Below, in pieces: positions 42,146 to 43,225 of a stretch of 43,225 nt of DNA. A model generated the notes under the pieces. That model made no database searches. It was not told the DNA's origin and was given only the letters and a program-made list of their open reading frames with translations. Made by a program: the position numbers and the translations under genes. Position 1 is the first letter of the stretch. Each line of letters starts with the position of its first letter. Origin of the DNA: Candidatus Avimonas caecicola (GTDB lineage: Bacteria; Bacillota; Clostridia; Oscillospirales; Acutalibacteraceae); contig CAJFTG010000017.1 in assembly GCA_904419875.1 (NCBI GenBank), forward strand, positions 1 through 43,225, given 5' to 3'.

Positions 42146-43225
42146 ATGGAGACGGCGGCACGTACCGATGAAGAATGGCAGGAAATTCTGCGCTCGGTCA
42201 GGCGGGTGCATTTTGTGGGGATCGGCGGTTCGGGGATGAGCCCGCTGGCGGAAATCCTCCATTCCCGGGGATACCGGCTGACCGGGTCGGACGTTAACCC
42301 CTCGGACAATGTGGACCGGATGACCGGCCTGGGCATCCCGGTGTCGATGCGCCAGGCGGCGGATAATGTCGGGGATGCGGAACTGGTGGTGTATACCTCG
42401 GCGGTAAACCCGCAGAATCCGGAGCTGGAAGAGGCGCGGCGCCGCGGCATCCCGCTCATTGAGCGGGGGAAGCTGCTCGGCCTGATCAGCCGTCATTACA
42501 GCAATGCCGTCGGGGTGGCGGGCACCCATGGCAAAACCACCACCACTTCCATGATTTCCCAGATTCTGCTTGAAGCGGGGCAGGATCCGACCATTTTTAT
42601 CGGCGGCCGCCTGCCGCTGATCAACGCCAACGGCCGGGCGGGTTCAAGCGATACCTTCATCTGTGAGGCGTGCGAATTTCAGGACCATTATCTTTCGATG
42701 ACGCCGGCGGTGTCGGTTATTCTGAACGTGGATGCCGACCATCTGGATTATTTCGGCACGCTGGAAAACGTGGTTGCCTCCTTTCACGCCTTTGCCGGGC
42801 TGGCGAGCCGGGCGGTAATCGTCAATCACGACGACGCCAACGCCCGCAGGGCGGCGGAAGGCATCCCGCCGGAGAGGCTGATCTGGTACGGCACCGGCGC
42901 GGGGCTGGTCTGGTCCGCCCGCGGCTGCCGGCTGGAGGACGGTTCCTGCGGCGCGTACGACCTTTACCATAACGGTGAATTTTTCACCTCGGTTAAGCTG
43001 GGCGTGCCGGGGGCGCACAACATTTCCAATTCGATGGCCGCCGCCGCCGCCGCCCATCTCTGCGGCGCGGACGCGCGGCAGATTGCGGACGGGCTGCGCG
43101 ATTTCCGCGGGGCGGGACGGCGCTTCGAGTTCCTGGGGACCTTCGGCGGGGTCACCGTGGCGGACGACTACGCCCACCATCCCACCGAGATCACGGCCAC
43201 GCTGGCCGCCGCGAAGGGGATGGGG
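42146..43225 (+). CDS. murC: UDP-N-acetylmuramate-L-alanine ligase, 3' end cut by the window
   Basis: The first 360 codons are present, with no stop before the edge. The N-terminal UDP-binding domain starts VHFVGIGGSGMSPLAEIL, then GSDVNPSDNVDRM and VVYTSAVNPQNPEL. The ATP loop is GVAGTHGKTTTTSM (about 120-133), and the Mur ligase core has CEACEFQDHYLSM, NVDADHLDYF and NHDDANAR. The C-terminal domain begins DDYAHHPTEI. It adds L-Ala to UDP-MurNAc in peptidoglycan synthesis. ATG with a weak AAAGG about 12 nt upstream. Confidence 0.95.
   Translation, partial: METAARTDEEWQEILRSVRRVHFVGIGGSGMSPLAEILHSRGYRLTGSDVNPSDNVDRMTGLGIPVSMRQAADNVGDAELVVYTSAVNPQNPELEEARRRGIPLIERGKLLGLISRHYSNAVGVAGTHGKTTTTSMISQILLEAGQDPTIFIGGRLPLINANGRAGSSDTFICEACEFQDHYLSMTPAVSVILNVDADHLDYFGTLENVVASFHAFAGLASRAVIVNHDDANARRAAEGIPPERLIWYGTGAGLVWSARGCRLEDGSCGAYDLYHNGEFFTSVKLGVPGAHNISNSMAAAAAAHLCGADARQIADGLRDFRGAGRRFEFLGTFGGVTVADDYAHHPTEITATLAAAKGMG

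Overview
The window looks like chromosomal DNA from a high-GC, anaerobic, endospore-lineage Firmicute, most likely Clostridia of the Oscillospiraceae/Ruminococcaceae type. This is inferred from the gene set, not from a search: SpoIIIE/FtsK next to a TepA-like ClpP-fold protease, a SigH-like sigma factor, NfnAB, a 2-hydroxyacyl-CoA dehydratase activator system, type III pantothenate kinase, RecD2, AGGAGG ribosome binding sites and TTGACA/TATAAT promoters. Nearly all genes are core or housekeeping. Several intergenic stretches hold decayed gene pieces, and one AT-rich island (about 37.56-38.57 kb) looks foreign.

Layout. 1-470: end of a small hydrophobic reading frame, a terminator, and tRNA-Leu(GAG) on the minus strand with a perfect promoter. 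731-13743: a long minus-strand run, in transcription order a two-domain activase, its dehydratase-like partner, TepA, FtsK/SpoIIIE, 4-alpha-glucanotransferase, YgiQ radical SAM protein, a ComEC-type metallo-beta-lactamase and DUF3006. 14009-17135 (plus): a lipoprotein, CoaX and an ECF S component that is probably pantothenate-specific, so uptake and phosphorylation of the CoA precursor are adjacent. 17311-19601 (minus): a DUF6054-like protein, a debris zone containing a decayed copy of the coaX 5' end, a double zinc-ribbon protein preceded by a tRNA-like element, and a SigH-like sigma factor. 20211-22479 (minus): nfnA-nfnB, electron bifurcation between ferredoxin, NADH and NADPH. 23007-26171: an APH-fold kinase with an altered catalytic residue, PopT/DUF368, an HMA-like small protein and a GNAT. 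26276-26700: a GNAT pseudogene. 26915-29143: an OmpR/HK two-component pair with decamer repeats at its promoter. 29405-30790 (plus): a GNAT, a candidate small RNA and RNase P RNA. 31084-37403 (plus): a Gfo/Idh/MocA oxidoreductase, then a three-gene ABC/DUF1854/ABC exporter cassette. 37665-38512: a frameshifted NERD gene. 39164-43225 (plus): a small anchored protein, recD2 and the start of murC.

Most interesting parts: the ABC-DUF1854-ABC cassette, in which both exporters carry an N-terminal PH-like region plus a zinc ribbon; the 64-nt tRNA-like element with a shrunken anticodon arm in the leader of a zinc-ribbon gene; the kinase whose catalytic Asp is Asn; a five-unit decamer array placed like a Pho box upstream of the response regulator; and a putative small RNA just upstream of rnpB. 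None of these is shown to be new. Each needs the stated comparison.
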